Of a DNA stretch of 64,000 bases, positions 38,181 through 46,437 are shown one piece after another. The stretch is taken from NCBI RefSeq assembly GCF_014851805.1, contig NZ_JACVAK010000001.1, positions 620,001-684,000 on the forward strand, given 5' to 3'. The position numbers and the translations under genes were made by a program. Origin of the DNA: Pseudoxanthomonas sp. PXM02 (GTDB lineage: Bacteria; Pseudomonadota; Gammaproteobacteria; Xanthomonadales; Xanthomonadaceae). A model generated the notes under the pieces. That model saw only the letters and a program-made list of their open reading frames with translations, did no database searches and was not told where the DNA came from. Position 1 is the first letter of the stretch. The number at the start of each line of letters is the position of its first letter.

Positions 38181-39473
38181 TCAGTTGCGGATGGCTTCCT
38201 GGAAGGAAAGCGCCTGCTCGGTGTGCTGGGCGCGCTCAGCGATCCAGTCGATCACCTGCTCTTCCATCACACGACCCTGCAGACTGTTCATCAACTGGGG
38301 ATCGTTGCGGTACAACTCAATGACCTGCTCCGGCTCTTCGTAGGTCGAGGCGATCAGGCGCAGCGTCTCGTTCAGGCGCTTCGGGTCCAGGCGGAGCTGG
38401 TTGCGGCGGGCGACCTCACCCACCAGCAGGCCGACCAGGACGCGCTTGCGGGCGGCATCCATGAAGCCTTCGTGGGCATTGTCGGGGATCTGCACCTGCT
38501 GGCCCTGACGGCGGGCCTGCTCGGCGGCCTGCTGGACCATCACACGGGCCTCGTTCTCGACCAGGCGCGGCGGCATCTCGACGTGGGCGTAGGCAGCGAT
38601 CAGCTGCTCGCCCACTTCACGGCGCAGACGGGTCATCAGCGCACCCTTCAGCTCGCGCTCGAGGTTGCTGCGGATGTCCGCGCGGAACTGCTCGGCATCG
38701 CCACTCTTCACGCCGAAGCTGCGGATGAACTCGCGGTCGACTTCCGGCAGCACCGACTCGGCCACGTCCGTGACCTTGACGTACACATCGACCTGCTTGC
38801 CGGCCAGCTGCGGCACGCGCCAGTCGGCCGGGAACGTCACCGACACGGTCTTCTCGTCGCCCTTGGCCAGGCCGACCAGCGCCTGCTCAATCTCCCCGAA
38901 CATCACGCCCGAGCCAATCAGGGTGGCGCCCTTCTCGGCGCCCTCGGCCGGCATGCGCTCGTCGCCGGCCTGCGACCAGGTCTCCAGCGCCACGCGATCG
39001 CCTTCCTTCGCGCCGCGCTCGACGACCTGGAACGTGCGGCGCTGCATGCGCAGGTTGTCGATCATCTGGTCGATGTCGGCATCGCTGACGTCGGCGGTGT
39101 TGCGCACCACGTTCAGCTTGGCGACGTCGACGTCGCCGAAGTCCGGCACCACTTCGAAGGTGGCGACGAAGTCGAGTTCGCCCTCACCCTGCTTCTCGAT
39201 GCGCGGATTACCGGCCAACTGCAGGTCCTGGTCGCGCACGGCATTGTTGAACGTCTCGCGCAGCAGGCCGTCGAGGGCTTCGGCACGCACCTGGTCGCCG
39301 AAGCGCTGCTCGATGACCTTCGCCGGCACCTTGCCTGGGCGGAAGCCCTTGATGCGCGCGGTGCGCGACAGCTCGCGCAGGCGGCCGCCAATGTGGGTGT
39401 CCAGACGCTCCGCCGGCAGGCTGAAGCTCATGCGGCGCTCGAGGTTGCCGACCGATTCGACCGAAACTTGCAT
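38181..39473 (-). CDS. tig: trigger factor
   Basis: Ribosome-bound chaperone and prolyl isomerase. The 430-residue product starts [20 protein letters not shown] and has the ribosome-docking motif GFRPGKVP (43-50), a central PPIase domain (about 150-245) and the helical C-terminal chaperone domain. The ATG at 39473 has GGAG about ten bases upstream; the upstream frame runs into non-coding DNA toward tRNA-Leu. Confidence 0.97.
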   Translation of the reverse strand: MQVSVESVGNLERRMSFSLPAERLDTHIGGRLRELSRTARIKGFRPGKVPAKVIEQRFGDQVRAEALDGLLRETFNNAVRDQDLQLAGNPRIEKQGEGELDFVATFEVVPDFGDVDVAKLNVVRNTADVSDADIDQMIDNLRMQRRTFQVVERGAKEGDRVALETWSQAGDERMPAEGAEKGATLIGSGVMFGEIEQALVGLAKGDEKTVSVTFPADWRVPQLAGKQVDVYVKVTDVAESVLPEVDREFIRSFGVKSGDAEQFRADIRSNLERELKGALMTRLRREVGEQLIAAYAHVEMPPRLVENEARVMVQQAAEQARRQGQQVQIPDNAHEGFMDAARKRVLVGLLVGEVARRNQLRLDPKRLNETLRLIASTYEEPEQVIELYRNDPQLMNSLQGRVMEEQVIDWIAERAQHTEQALSFQEAIRN

Positions 39474-39697
39474 ACTCACTGACTCCTGCGGCCACGGCAC
39501 TGCCGGGGCGATGTTGATAATCCGGGACGCCTGGGACGCAGGCGCAATGCCCCTCCCGGCGGAACTTGCTAGTTTCGCCGATTCCGGAGCGGGCTGCCAG
39601 CGGGGCGCGTGATGCCGGGAGGAATGGCCAGCTTGGCCGACTGCCCTGATCGAGGGGCGGCGCCGGAGAACCGGGGCACAGCTGGCCCCTTGAGACA

Positions 39698-39783
39698 TGG
39701 TGCGAAAGGAGGGACTCGAACCCTCACGGGGGTTACCCGCTGGAACCTAAATCCAGTGCGTCTACCAATTCCGCCACTTTCGC
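39698..39783 (-). tRNA. tRNA-Leu (anticodon TAG)
   Basis: Class II tRNA, 86 bases. Acceptor GCGAAAG pairs with CTTTCGC, discriminator A, CCA encoded. Anticodon TAG at 39749-39747, stem CTGGA/TCCAG, reads CUA/CUG. It lies after an internal terminator, so it probably has its own promoter. Confidence 0.96.
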
Positions 39784-39824
39784 AGGTGTTTCATTGTAGC
39801 CGGCGCCCCGAGCGGACCGGCAAG

Positions 39825-39854
39825 AAAAAAGCGCCCGGGGTCACCGGGCGCTTT
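39825..39854 (-). terminator. terminator after tRNA-Lys
   Basis: AAAGCGCCCGG and CCGGGCGCTTT pair over 11 bp, with six U on the minus strand. It ends the tRNA Pro-Arg-His-Lys unit before tRNA-Leu. Confidence 0.88.
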
Positions 39855-39860
39855 CAGGTT

Positions 39861-39936
39861 TGGTGGGCCGTCAAGGATTCGAACCTTGGACCTATTGATT
39901 AAGAGTCAACTGCTCTACCAACTGAGCTAACGGCCC
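39861..39936 (-). tRNA. tRNA-Lys (anticodon CTT)
   Basis: 76 bases. Acceptor GGGCCGT pairs with ACGGCCC, discriminator A, CCA encoded. Anticodon CTT at 39903-39901 reads AAG. Confidence 0.97.
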
Positions 39937-40011
39937 CAAAACATCAGACGCGTAGTGTAACCGCATCGTTTTTTTCTGTGAACCCCCGCAGTGCGGACGT
40001 CCTGCAATCAG

Positions 40012-40089
40012 TGGGGTGGCTGAGGGGACTCGAACCCCCGACATCTGGAATCACAATCCAGTACTCTAACCAACTGAGCTACAGCCACC
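40012..40089 (-). tRNA. tRNA-His (anticodon GTG)
   Basis: 78 bases including the extra 5' G(-1) opposite C73, the identity feature of tRNA-His. Anticodon GTG at 40054-40052. CCA is encoded. Confidence 0.97.
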
Positions 40090-40124
40090 ACTGAAACCAT
40101 CTTCCTCCCGGACCGCACCGGAGT

Positions 40125-40201
40125 TGGCGCGCCCGACAGGACTCGAACCTGTAACCGCCGGCTTAGAAGGCCGGTGCTCTATCCGGTTGAGCTACGGGCG
40201 C
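40125..40201 (-). tRNA. tRNA-Arg (anticodon TCT)
   Basis: 77 bases. Acceptor GCGCCCG pairs with CGGGCGC, discriminator G, CCA encoded. Anticodon TCT at 40167-40165 reads AGA/AGG, rare codons in a GC-rich genome. Confidence 0.97.
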
Positions 40202-40257
40202 CCGGTCCGGATTGTCGCATCCCCGTCGTGCCGGAACACGCGGGATGTGCATCGTGC

Positions 40258-40334
<77 letters not shown>

Positions 40335-40485
40335 ACGAGGGTCCCGGCATGGCGTCTGGACGCCAACGAGGTCGCGTATTGTCGGAACCTGCGGCCCTGC
40401 TGTCAAACGAAACGTGATGGCCAGCCGTGTGAGATATGCTCTGGCACTGGGGACAGACGTCCGGCAACCACATGAGGGAACGAAG

Positions 40486-41247
40486 ATGCGTAGCGGCAAT
40501 CCGGCATTGAAGGAATCCACCTTCCTCGACCTTGGCAGTGGCGCGGTGGTCTCGCGCGACGGCGGGGCGATGACGCTCAACGGCACGATCAACAAGACCG
40601 GCATCCTGTTGCTGCTGACCGTGCTGACCGCGGCGTTCTCGTGGAACCAGGCACTCGGCCCGGACGGCCTGCCCGCCCCCGGCTTTGCGGTGTACATGTG
40701 GGGCGGCGCCATCGGCGGCCTGGTGCTGGCGCTGATCACTGTCTTCAAAAAGACTTGGTCGCCCGTCACCGCACCGTTGTATGCGCTGGTCGAAGGCTTC
40801 TTCCTGGGCGCGATCTCGGCGGTCTACAACGCGCAGTTCGGCGGCATCGTGATGCAGGCCGTGATGCTGACCTTCGGCATCCTGTTCGCGCTGCTGTTCG
40901 CCTATCGCAGTGGTCTGATCAAGGCCACGGAGAACTTCAAGCTGGGCGTCGTAGCCGCGACCGGCGGCATCGCGCTGGTTTATCTGGCGACCATCGCGCT
41001 GGGCTTCTTCGGCATCAAGATCCCGCTGATCCATGAGTCGGGTCTGATCGGCATCGGCTTCAGCCTGTTCGTCGTGGTCATCGCCTCGCTGAACCTGGTG
41101 CTGGATTTCGACTTCATCGAGACCGGCGTCGAACAGGGCGCACCGAAGTACATGGAGTGGTATGGCGCGTTCGGCCTGATGGTCACGCTGGTCTGGCTGT
41201 ATCTGGAACTGCTGCGCCTGCTGTCCAAGCTGCAGTCGCGCGACTGA
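40486..41247 (+). CDS. Bax inhibitor-1/YccA family membrane protein
   Basis: A 253-residue inner-membrane protein of the BI-1 (UPF0005) family with about seven transmembrane helices, starting after a soluble N-terminus of about 40 residues (MRSGNPALKESTFLDLG). Bacterial members include pH-gated calcium leak channels such as YetJ and the FtsH-interacting YccA. It looks closest to a Bax-inhibitor-1 branch with the conserved late segment DFDFIETGVEQGAPKYMEWYGAFGL. The ATG at 40486 has GAGGG upstream. Followed by a strong terminator. Confidence 0.88.
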   Translation: MRSGNPALKESTFLDLGSGAVVSRDGGAMTLNGTINKTGILLLLTVLTAAFSWNQALGPDGLPAPGFAVYMWGGAIGGLVLALITVFKKTWSPVTAPLYALVEGFFLGAISAVYNAQFGGIVMQAVMLTFGILFALLFAYRSGLIKATENFKLGVVAATGGIALVYLATIALGFFGIKIPLIHESGLIGIGFSLFVVVIASLNLVLDFDFIETGVEQGAPKYMEWYGAFGLMVTLVWLYLELLRLLSKLQSRD

Positions 41248-41270
41248 TCCGCGACCAACGGCCGCATGCG

Positions 41271-41302
41271 AAACGGGGCGCCTGAGCGCCCCGTTTCTTT
41301 TT
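41271..41302 (+). terminator. intrinsic terminator after the BI-1 family gene
   Basis: AAACGGGGCGC and GCGCCCCGTTT pair over 11 bp with loop CTGA, followed by CTTTTT on the plus strand. The convergent nhaC stop is six bases further. Confidence 0.9.
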
Positions 41303-41308
41303 ACTGCC

Positions 41309-42631
41309 TTACGAAGATGCTGGCGGCGGACTTGCGCCGCGTCGCGCCGGCCACAGCATGAACAACAGCGCGGAGAGCGCCAGCAGCCAGCAGTAGTGCA
41401 CGCTCCCAGCCAGGGCCAGCGGCGAGACGGCCGCCAGCGAGGCGGCCAGGAGAATCTGTGCGCCGTAGGGCAGCACGCCCTGCACGACGCACGCGAAGAT
41501 GTCGAGCACGCTCGCCGCGCGTCGCGGGCTGATGCCATGACGCTCTGCGATGTCCTTGGCCAGGCTGCCCGTGACCAGGATGGCGACCGTGTTGTTCGCG
41601 GTCAGCGCATCCGAGCCTGCGGCCAGCGCCGCGATGCTGATCTCACCGGAGCGCCGCCCCTTGTGGCCGCGCGCGAACCTGGCGATGACCTGTGCCAGCC
41701 AGTCCAGCCCGCCCGTCGCCTTGATCAACGCCGCCAGGCCGCCGATCAGGATCGACAGCAAGGTGATTTCCACCATGCTTTCGAAGCCGAGATAGATGTC
41801 ACCCGCGAACGACACGATGTCGTAGTCCTGCGCCAACGCGAAGCCGAAAACACCCGAGATCACCAGTCCGACCCCCAGCACCAGCACCACGTCCAGCCCC
41901 GCCAGCGCCAGCGCCAGCACCAGGACATAGGGCAGCACCAGCCAAGCGGAGGCGGCTTCCGGTGCTTGCACCGGCGCGGCATCACCCAGCGTGGCGAGCA
42001 GGACGATGGTTAGGAGTGCGGCCGGCAGCGCGATCTTGAAGTTCTCGCGGAACTTGTCGCGCATCTCCGCGCCCTGGCTACGCGTGGCGGCGATGGTGGT
42101 ATCGGAGATGATCGACAGGTTGTCGCCGAACATCGCGCCTCCGAGTACGGCGCCGACCACCAGCACCCGGTCAAGTCCCGCCGCATCCGCAACGCCCAGC
42201 GCAATGGGCACGACCGCGGCGACGGTGCCCATCGACGTACCGATCGACAGCGACACGAACGCGGCGACCAGAAACAGGCCCGGCAGGATCAGGCTGGGCG
42301 GCAGCGCACCGAGGCCCAGCGCCACCACGGCGTCCACTGCCCCGATCGCCTTGGACACGGTGGCGAACGCACCGGCCAACAGGAAGATCAGGCACATCAG
42401 CATGACGTTGCTGTCGCCCATCCCCTGCAGCAGGGTCTGCTGGGCCGGCACGCCACGCCGGCGCGCCAGCCAGACGCCGAGCGCGAGCGCGGGCAGGATC
42501 GCGACCGGCGCGCGCAGCTGGTAGAAGCCCATCGCCTCGCCCTGCGCGGTGTAGTACAGGCCGGCGCCGAAGAACAGCGCGAGGAACAGCAGTAGCGGAG
42601 TCAGTGCCAGGGCACTGGGGCGGACAGACAT
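41309..42631 (-). CDS. NhaC-family Na+/H+ antiporter
   Basis: A 440-residue inner-membrane protein of the NhaC/ion-transporter superfamily, exchanging cations or organic ions for protons. About 11-12 helices are visible, with the conserved half-helix stretches SIGTSMGTVAAVVPIA, GAMFGDNLSIISDTT and GSDALTANNTVAIL. The ATG at 42631 is preceded by AGGTGACC. Substrate could be Na+ or a malate-like counter-ion as in some relatives. Confidence 0.87.
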   Translation of the reverse strand: MSVRPSALALTPLLLFLALFFGAGLYYTAQGEAMGFYQLRAPVAILPALALGVWLARRRGVPAQQTLLQGMGDSNVMLMCLIFLLAGAFATVSKAIGAVDAVVALGLGALPPSLILPGLFLVAAFVSLSIGTSMGTVAAVVPIALGVADAAGLDRVLVVGAVLGGAMFGDNLSIISDTTIAATRSQGAEMRDKFRENFKIALPAALLTIVLLATLGDAAPVQAPEAASAWLVLPYVLVLALALAGLDVVLVLGVGLVISGVFGFALAQDYDIVSFAGDIYLGFESMVEITLLSILIGGLAALIKATGGLDWLAQVIARFARGHKGRRSGEISIAALAAGSDALTANNTVAILVTGSLAKDIAERHGISPRRAASVLDIFACVVQGVLPYGAQILLAASLAAVSPLALAGSVHYCWLLALSALLFMLWPARRGASPPPASS

Positions 42632-42737
42632 CGAGGTCACCTGCGGAAGCGGCCGGGGATTGTGCAGCGCAGGAAGCAGCCCACCAAGTCCGCGAGCGAA
42701 ACGCAAGTCCTCAAAAAGGGAACGCTGCTGCCGAGCG

Positions 42738-44327
42738 CTACTGACTCGCGGGCCACCAGCGGCCGGACCAGACCCACAGCCGGTAGAGCCATGGCCACGA
42801 CGGCGTGCGCGCGGGACGGAGAATGGGATCACTCGTCTGCGCGCGCACCGCGTCTTGTGGCTGGTGGGGTGCTGACAGCCGCGTGGGGACCACCGGCGCG
42901 GCGCGGCCAGGAATCAACGGCTGCGCCCCGTTCACACGGATCGGTCCGGTGTCTTCATCGCTGCCGACCTGCTCGAACGCGCCGATCGCAGGGCCAGCCG
43001 CGGGCTTCAGCCGGAGCAAGGCCGCTCCCACGGCCAGCTTGGTGCGCATCGGCGGATCGTAAGCCGGTCCGTCGGTCGGCGACGGATAAGGAAACGCCGG
43101 CGGCGCGGGTGGCGACGGGTGCGCCATCGCCAGCAAAGGACTGCCGCTGCGCGGACGCAGCCGGCGCTGGGCGATATCGGCCAGCATCGGATCGCTGCCC
43201 TGGTAGGTATTCGACCACTCCGAGGGCACGCGCTGCGCGCCGTTCTGCACCCAATTGTTGCTGCCCGCCACCTTGCGGCCACTGATCCACGGCTCGCGGC
43301 CCAGCGGCGCGCAGTAGGGCGTATCGACATCCGATGCCGGATTCTCGTACACGATCGACGGGCTGCTGCCGGACGCTGTCTGGTAGATGACGTTGTTGTG
43401 CATCTCCAGCGATTCCTGTCCGAGTTGCACCATCACCGCATTGGCCGCACCCGCCCGGTCGAAGACGATGGTGTTGTTCACCAGTCGTGCCCTGCCCTGG
43501 CTGCGTCCGTTGAGGTCACCGCCCACCCGGATCGCATTGCGCCAGCTCGCCGTGTGGACGATGACATTGCCCAGCACCTCGATGTCTTCGCGCTTCAGGT
43601 CCGGCGTCCAGGCGGCCTGCTGTGTCTCGCAGTCCGGACCGATCAGCTCCATCGCCTGGTAGACCGCGCCCTCGAACCAGTTGTAGTGGATCTGGCTGCG
43701 CTCGTGCCGGACCTTGAGCAGGTTGCCGCCGGTGCCGCTGTGCACGTAGTTGTGGCGCATCACGAACAGCGCGCCGGGATACGCCACCTCGTCCGACTGC
43801 ATGTAGACCGAATGCCGCGTCGTTCCCGCGCCGGTGTTCGATATCTCGCTGTATTCCAGCGTGAAGGAACCCGAGTTCTGGTCGGCCCCGAGGATGCCGT
43901 GCGAAGGACAGGCCGTGATCAGCGCATCGCGCACGGTGACGTCATGTGCTTCGCTGAAGACACAGGTGCTGGTACCGCCGCGCACCTCGAAGCCTTCGAA
44001 GACCACATGGTTGGCGCGCTGGAACTTGATCGTGTGTTGTCCGCCCTGCAGGACCGGCCGGGTCGTACCGGCGGCGCGGTTCCAGCGGATCACCACCGGA
44101 TTGCCCGGCGCGCCCCCATCGTTCTCGCCCACCACGATGCCGCCGCTGTAGGTGGCGTTGCCGTCGACTTCGACGATATCGCCGGGCGCCAGGTCCCGAC
44201 TGGTGAAGACCTGCGAGAGCTGGGTGTACTGCCGGCCCGTCGGGCCCACGGTATAGGTGGCGGCCGACGCCAGCGGCGTGGCCAGGGCCAGGCAGACCAG
44301 CCAGGCGACCCGTGCGGATGAAGTCAT
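42738..44327 (-). CDS. secreted right-handed beta-helix protein
   Basis: A 529-residue secreted protein: Sec signal peptide (about 1-22, VAWLVCLALATPLASA), then a parallel beta-helix with PL1/DUF1565-like turns, for example DIVEVDGNATYSGG, VVFEGFEVRGG, VLGNVIVHTASWRNAIRVGG and LVNNTIVFDRAG. Such folds occur in polysaccharide lyases and adhesins. I see no clear lyase active site. A proline-rich stretch (about 405-425) leads to a C-terminal tail with Trp-rich end. Isolated gene between nhaC and the isocitrate dehydrogenase. Confidence 0.75.
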   Translation of the reverse strand: MTSSARVAWLVCLALATPLASAATYTVGPTGRQYTQLSQVFTSRDLAPGDIVEVDGNATYSGGIVVGENDGGAPGNPVVIRWNRAAGTTRPVLQGGQHTIKFQRANHVVFEGFEVRGGTSTCVFSEAHDVTVRDALITACPSHGILGADQNSGSFTLEYSEISNTGAGTTRHSVYMQSDEVAYPGALFVMRHNYVHSGTGGNLLKVRHERSQIHYNWFEGAVYQAMELIGPDCETQQAAWTPDLKREDIEVLGNVIVHTASWRNAIRVGGDLNGRSQGRARLVNNTIVFDRAGAANAVMVQLGQESLEMHNNVIYQTASGSSPSIVYENPASDVDTPYCAPLGREPWISGRKVAGSNNWVQNGAQRVPSEWSNTYQGSDPMLADIAQRRLRPRSGSPLLAMAHPSPPAPPAFPYPSPTDGPAYDPPMRTKLAVGAALLRLKPAAGPAIGAFEQVGSDEDTGPIRVNGAQPLIPGRAAPVVPTRLSAPHQPQDAVRAQTSDPILRPARTPSWPWLYRLWVWSGRWWPASQ

Positions 44328-44362
44328 GCATGCGCTCCACGGAAGTGGGCGCGATTCTCACA

Positions 44363-44392
44363 CCGGCGCCCGCCGCGAAGGCGGGCGACCGG
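44363..44392 (-). terminator. long hairpin after the isocitrate dehydrogenase gene
   Basis: A nested inverted repeat: CCGG outside, GCCCGCC/GGCGGGC inside, with a 5-base loop. It lies in the 85-base gap after the dehydrogenase stop on the minus strand. There is no T-run, so it is a possible Rho-independent-like end or a stabilising structure only. Confidence 0.4.
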
Positions 44393-44412
44393 TCACAGCC
44401 TGCACATGCCGA

Positions 44413-45420
44413 TCAGATGCGGCTGGCGATGGCCTGGGCGAACGACATCGTGGTGCCCGTGCCGCCCAGGTCCGGGGTCAGCGAATCCTTGGCTTCCAGC
44501 GTGGCGATGATCGCCGCGCGCAGGCGCTCGGCCTTCTCGGGCTGGCCCAGGTGGTCGAGCATCTGCGCCGCACCCAGCAGCAGCGCGCAGGGATTGGCGA
44601 CGCCCTTGCCGGCGATGTCCGGCGCCGAGCCGTGCACCGCTTCGAAGATCGCCGCATCGGCACCGATGTTCGCACCCGGCGCCAGACCCAGGCCGCCGAC
44701 CAGGCCGGCGCACAGGTCCGAAATGATGTCGCCGAACAGGTTGGTGGTCACGATGATGTCGAACTGCTCTGGACGCATCACCAGCTGCATGCAGGTGTTG
44801 TCCACGATCATCTCGTTGGTCTGGATGTCCGGGTACTGCGCGGCGACTTCGCGCGCCACCTTCAGGAACAGGCCCGAAGTGGTCTTCAGGATGTTCGCCT
44901 TGTGGACGATGGTGACCTTCTTGCGGCCGGTCTTGCGCGCCAGGTCGTAGGCGTAGCGCACGATGCGCTCGGAGCCCTTGCGGGTGATCTTCTGCGTCAA
45001 CAGCGCGGTCTCGCCGTCTTCCGAGATCGACTGGCCTTCACCGATGTACGCGCCTTCGGTGTTCTCGCGCACGGTGATCAGGTCCACGCCGTCGGCGAAG
45101 CGCGACTTGGTGTTCGGGAACGACTTGGCCGGACGCACGTTGGCGTACAGGTCGAAGTGGCGGCGCAGCGCCACGTTGATCGAGCTGAAGCCCTCGCCGA
45201 CCGGCGTGGTCAGCGGGCTCTTCAGCGCCACGCCGTTCTTGCGGATCGAGTCCAGCGTGGCCTGCGGCAGCAGGTCACCGTGCTTCTCCAGCGCCACCAG
45301 GCCCGCGTCCGCATCTTCGTAGGTCAGGCCGACCTTCATCGCGTCGAGCACATAAAGGGTGGCGTCCATGATCTCCGGGCCGATGCCGTCGCCGCGGATG
45401 ACCGTAATCGTCTGGGTCAT
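44413..45420 (-). CDS. isocitrate dehydrogenase, NAD type (isocitrate/isopropylmalate family)
   Basis: A 335-residue member of the beta-decarboxylating dehydrogenase family. The N-terminus TITVIRGDGIGPEI, the substrate segment SSINVALRRHFDLYANVRP, ITVRENTEGAYIGEG, and the cofactor region HGSAPDIAGKGVANP with a following NP-like segment match NAD-dependent isocitrate dehydrogenases. The isolated position, away from leuCD, argues against isopropylmalate dehydrogenase. Homoisocitrate dehydrogenase is a less likely alternative. ATG 45420. Confidence 0.85.
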   Translation of the reverse strand: MTQTITVIRGDGIGPEIMDATLYVLDAMKVGLTYEDADAGLVALEKHGDLLPQATLDSIRKNGVALKSPLTTPVGEGFSSINVALRRHFDLYANVRPAKSFPNTKSRFADGVDLITVRENTEGAYIGEGQSISEDGETALLTQKITRKGSERIVRYAYDLARKTGRKKVTIVHKANILKTTSGLFLKVAREVAAQYPDIQTNEMIVDNTCMQLVMRPEQFDIIVTTNLFGDIISDLCAGLVGGLGLAPGANIGADAAIFEAVHGSAPDIAGKGVANPCALLLGAAQMLDHLGQPEKAERLRAAIIATLEAKDSLTPDLGGTGTTMSFAQAIASRI

Positions 45421-45567
45421 TGAGTGGGGTTTCCGAACAGGGGCGCGCGCCGGACAGGGCCACGGCGGGCGCGAAAAGGAAGATTTGTCCGCCAATTATG
45501 CCCGAACGGCTGGCATGTCCCCTAATCGACCATGGTCTGACCCGCCACCCGTGACGCGCCGCACGTG

Positions 45568-45963
45568 TCAGCCGTGGTCGTGCGCCGCCGGTGCGTCTGC
45601 CTGTCCGCCTTCCAGCTGGTCGAGGAAATCGACCGCGCGCCGCAGGTGCGGGATGACGATCGAACCGCCCACCACCAGCCCGACGGAGAACGTCTCGAAG
45701 AACTCGTCGCGGGTCACGCCAGCCTCCTTGCACTGGGCGACGTGGTAGCTGATGCAGTCGTCGCAACGCAGGACCATCGAGGCGACCAGTCCCAGCAGTT
45801 CCTTGGTCTTCACGTCCAGCGCGCCGGCCTGGTAGGTCTGCGTGTCCAGCGCGAAGAAGCGGCGGACGACCTGGTTGGGCTCGTCCAGGATGCGCTTGTT
45901 CATCCGCTGGCGGAATTCGGTGAAGGCCTTCACCCGGTCCTGGCTGTCGTCCTGCGCGCTCAT
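45568..45963 (-). CDS. carboxymuconolactone decarboxylase/AhpD-like protein
   Basis: A 131-residue helical protein with the AhpD-type redox motif CDDCISYH, followed by AGVTRDEFFETFSVGLVVGGSIVIPHLRRAVDFLD. AhpD-like proteins are peroxidatic or thiol-disulfide reductases. Its ATG overlaps the glutaredoxin stop (ATGA), and the pairing with a glutaredoxin supports a thiol-redox role. His/Ala/Asp-rich tail (DAPAAHDHG). Confidence 0.85.
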   Translation of the reverse strand: MSAQDDSQDRVKAFTEFRQRMNKRILDEPNQVVRRFFALDTQTYQAGALDVKTKELLGLVASMVLRCDDCISYHVAQCKEAGVTRDEFFETFSVGLVVGGSIVIPHLRRAVDFLDQLEGGQADAPAAHDHG

Positions 45964-46250
45964 GCGGCACCTCCGGCCAGCAGCGGTTCCAGCTTGCCGG
46001 CGCGATGCAGCGCGATCATGTCGTCGTAGCCCCCCACGTGGACGTCGCCCACGAAGATCTGCGGCACGCTGGTGCGCTTGGCCTTGGCGATCATCTTCTC
46101 GCGCTCGGCCGGGTCCAGGTCGATCCGCACTTCGGTCCAGGCCTGGCCCTTGCTCTTGAGGAAATTCTTGGCCGCCACGCAATACGGGCAGATGGCGGTG
46201 CTGTAGAGGGTGATCTCGGGCGCGGTGGTGCCCTGCGGGGTGTCGCTCAA
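45960..46250 (-). CDS. grxC: glutaredoxin 3-like (GrxC)
   Basis: A 96-residue dithiol glutaredoxin with active site Cys21-Pro-Tyr-Cys24, TSVPQIFVGDVHVGGYDDM and glutathione-site VGGYDD. It reduces disulfides using glutathione. The start is TTG at 46250, supported by GGAG about nine bases upstream; no ATG or GTG closer to the conserved ITLYS strand is present. It precedes and overlaps the AhpD-like gene. Confidence 0.9.
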   Translation of the reverse strand: MSDTPQGTTAPEITLYSTAICPYCVAAKNFLKSKGQAWTEVRIDLDPAEREKMIAKAKRTSVPQIFVGDVHVGGYDDMIALHRAGKLEPLLAGGAA

Positions 46251-46437
46251 GGGAGTTCTCCGGAACGAAAGGAACCGGCTGCTGTAGCAGCCAATATCGG
46301 GGGAAACGGGTCGACTTCCAGCGGACCGGGTGGAACAGTGCGGACCGGCACCGGTCCGGTTAACCACGTATTCACTCGCCCGGATCGACGACCGGTCATC
46401 CTGATCAAGACGCCCATTATCCGCCACGGAGCTCCGT

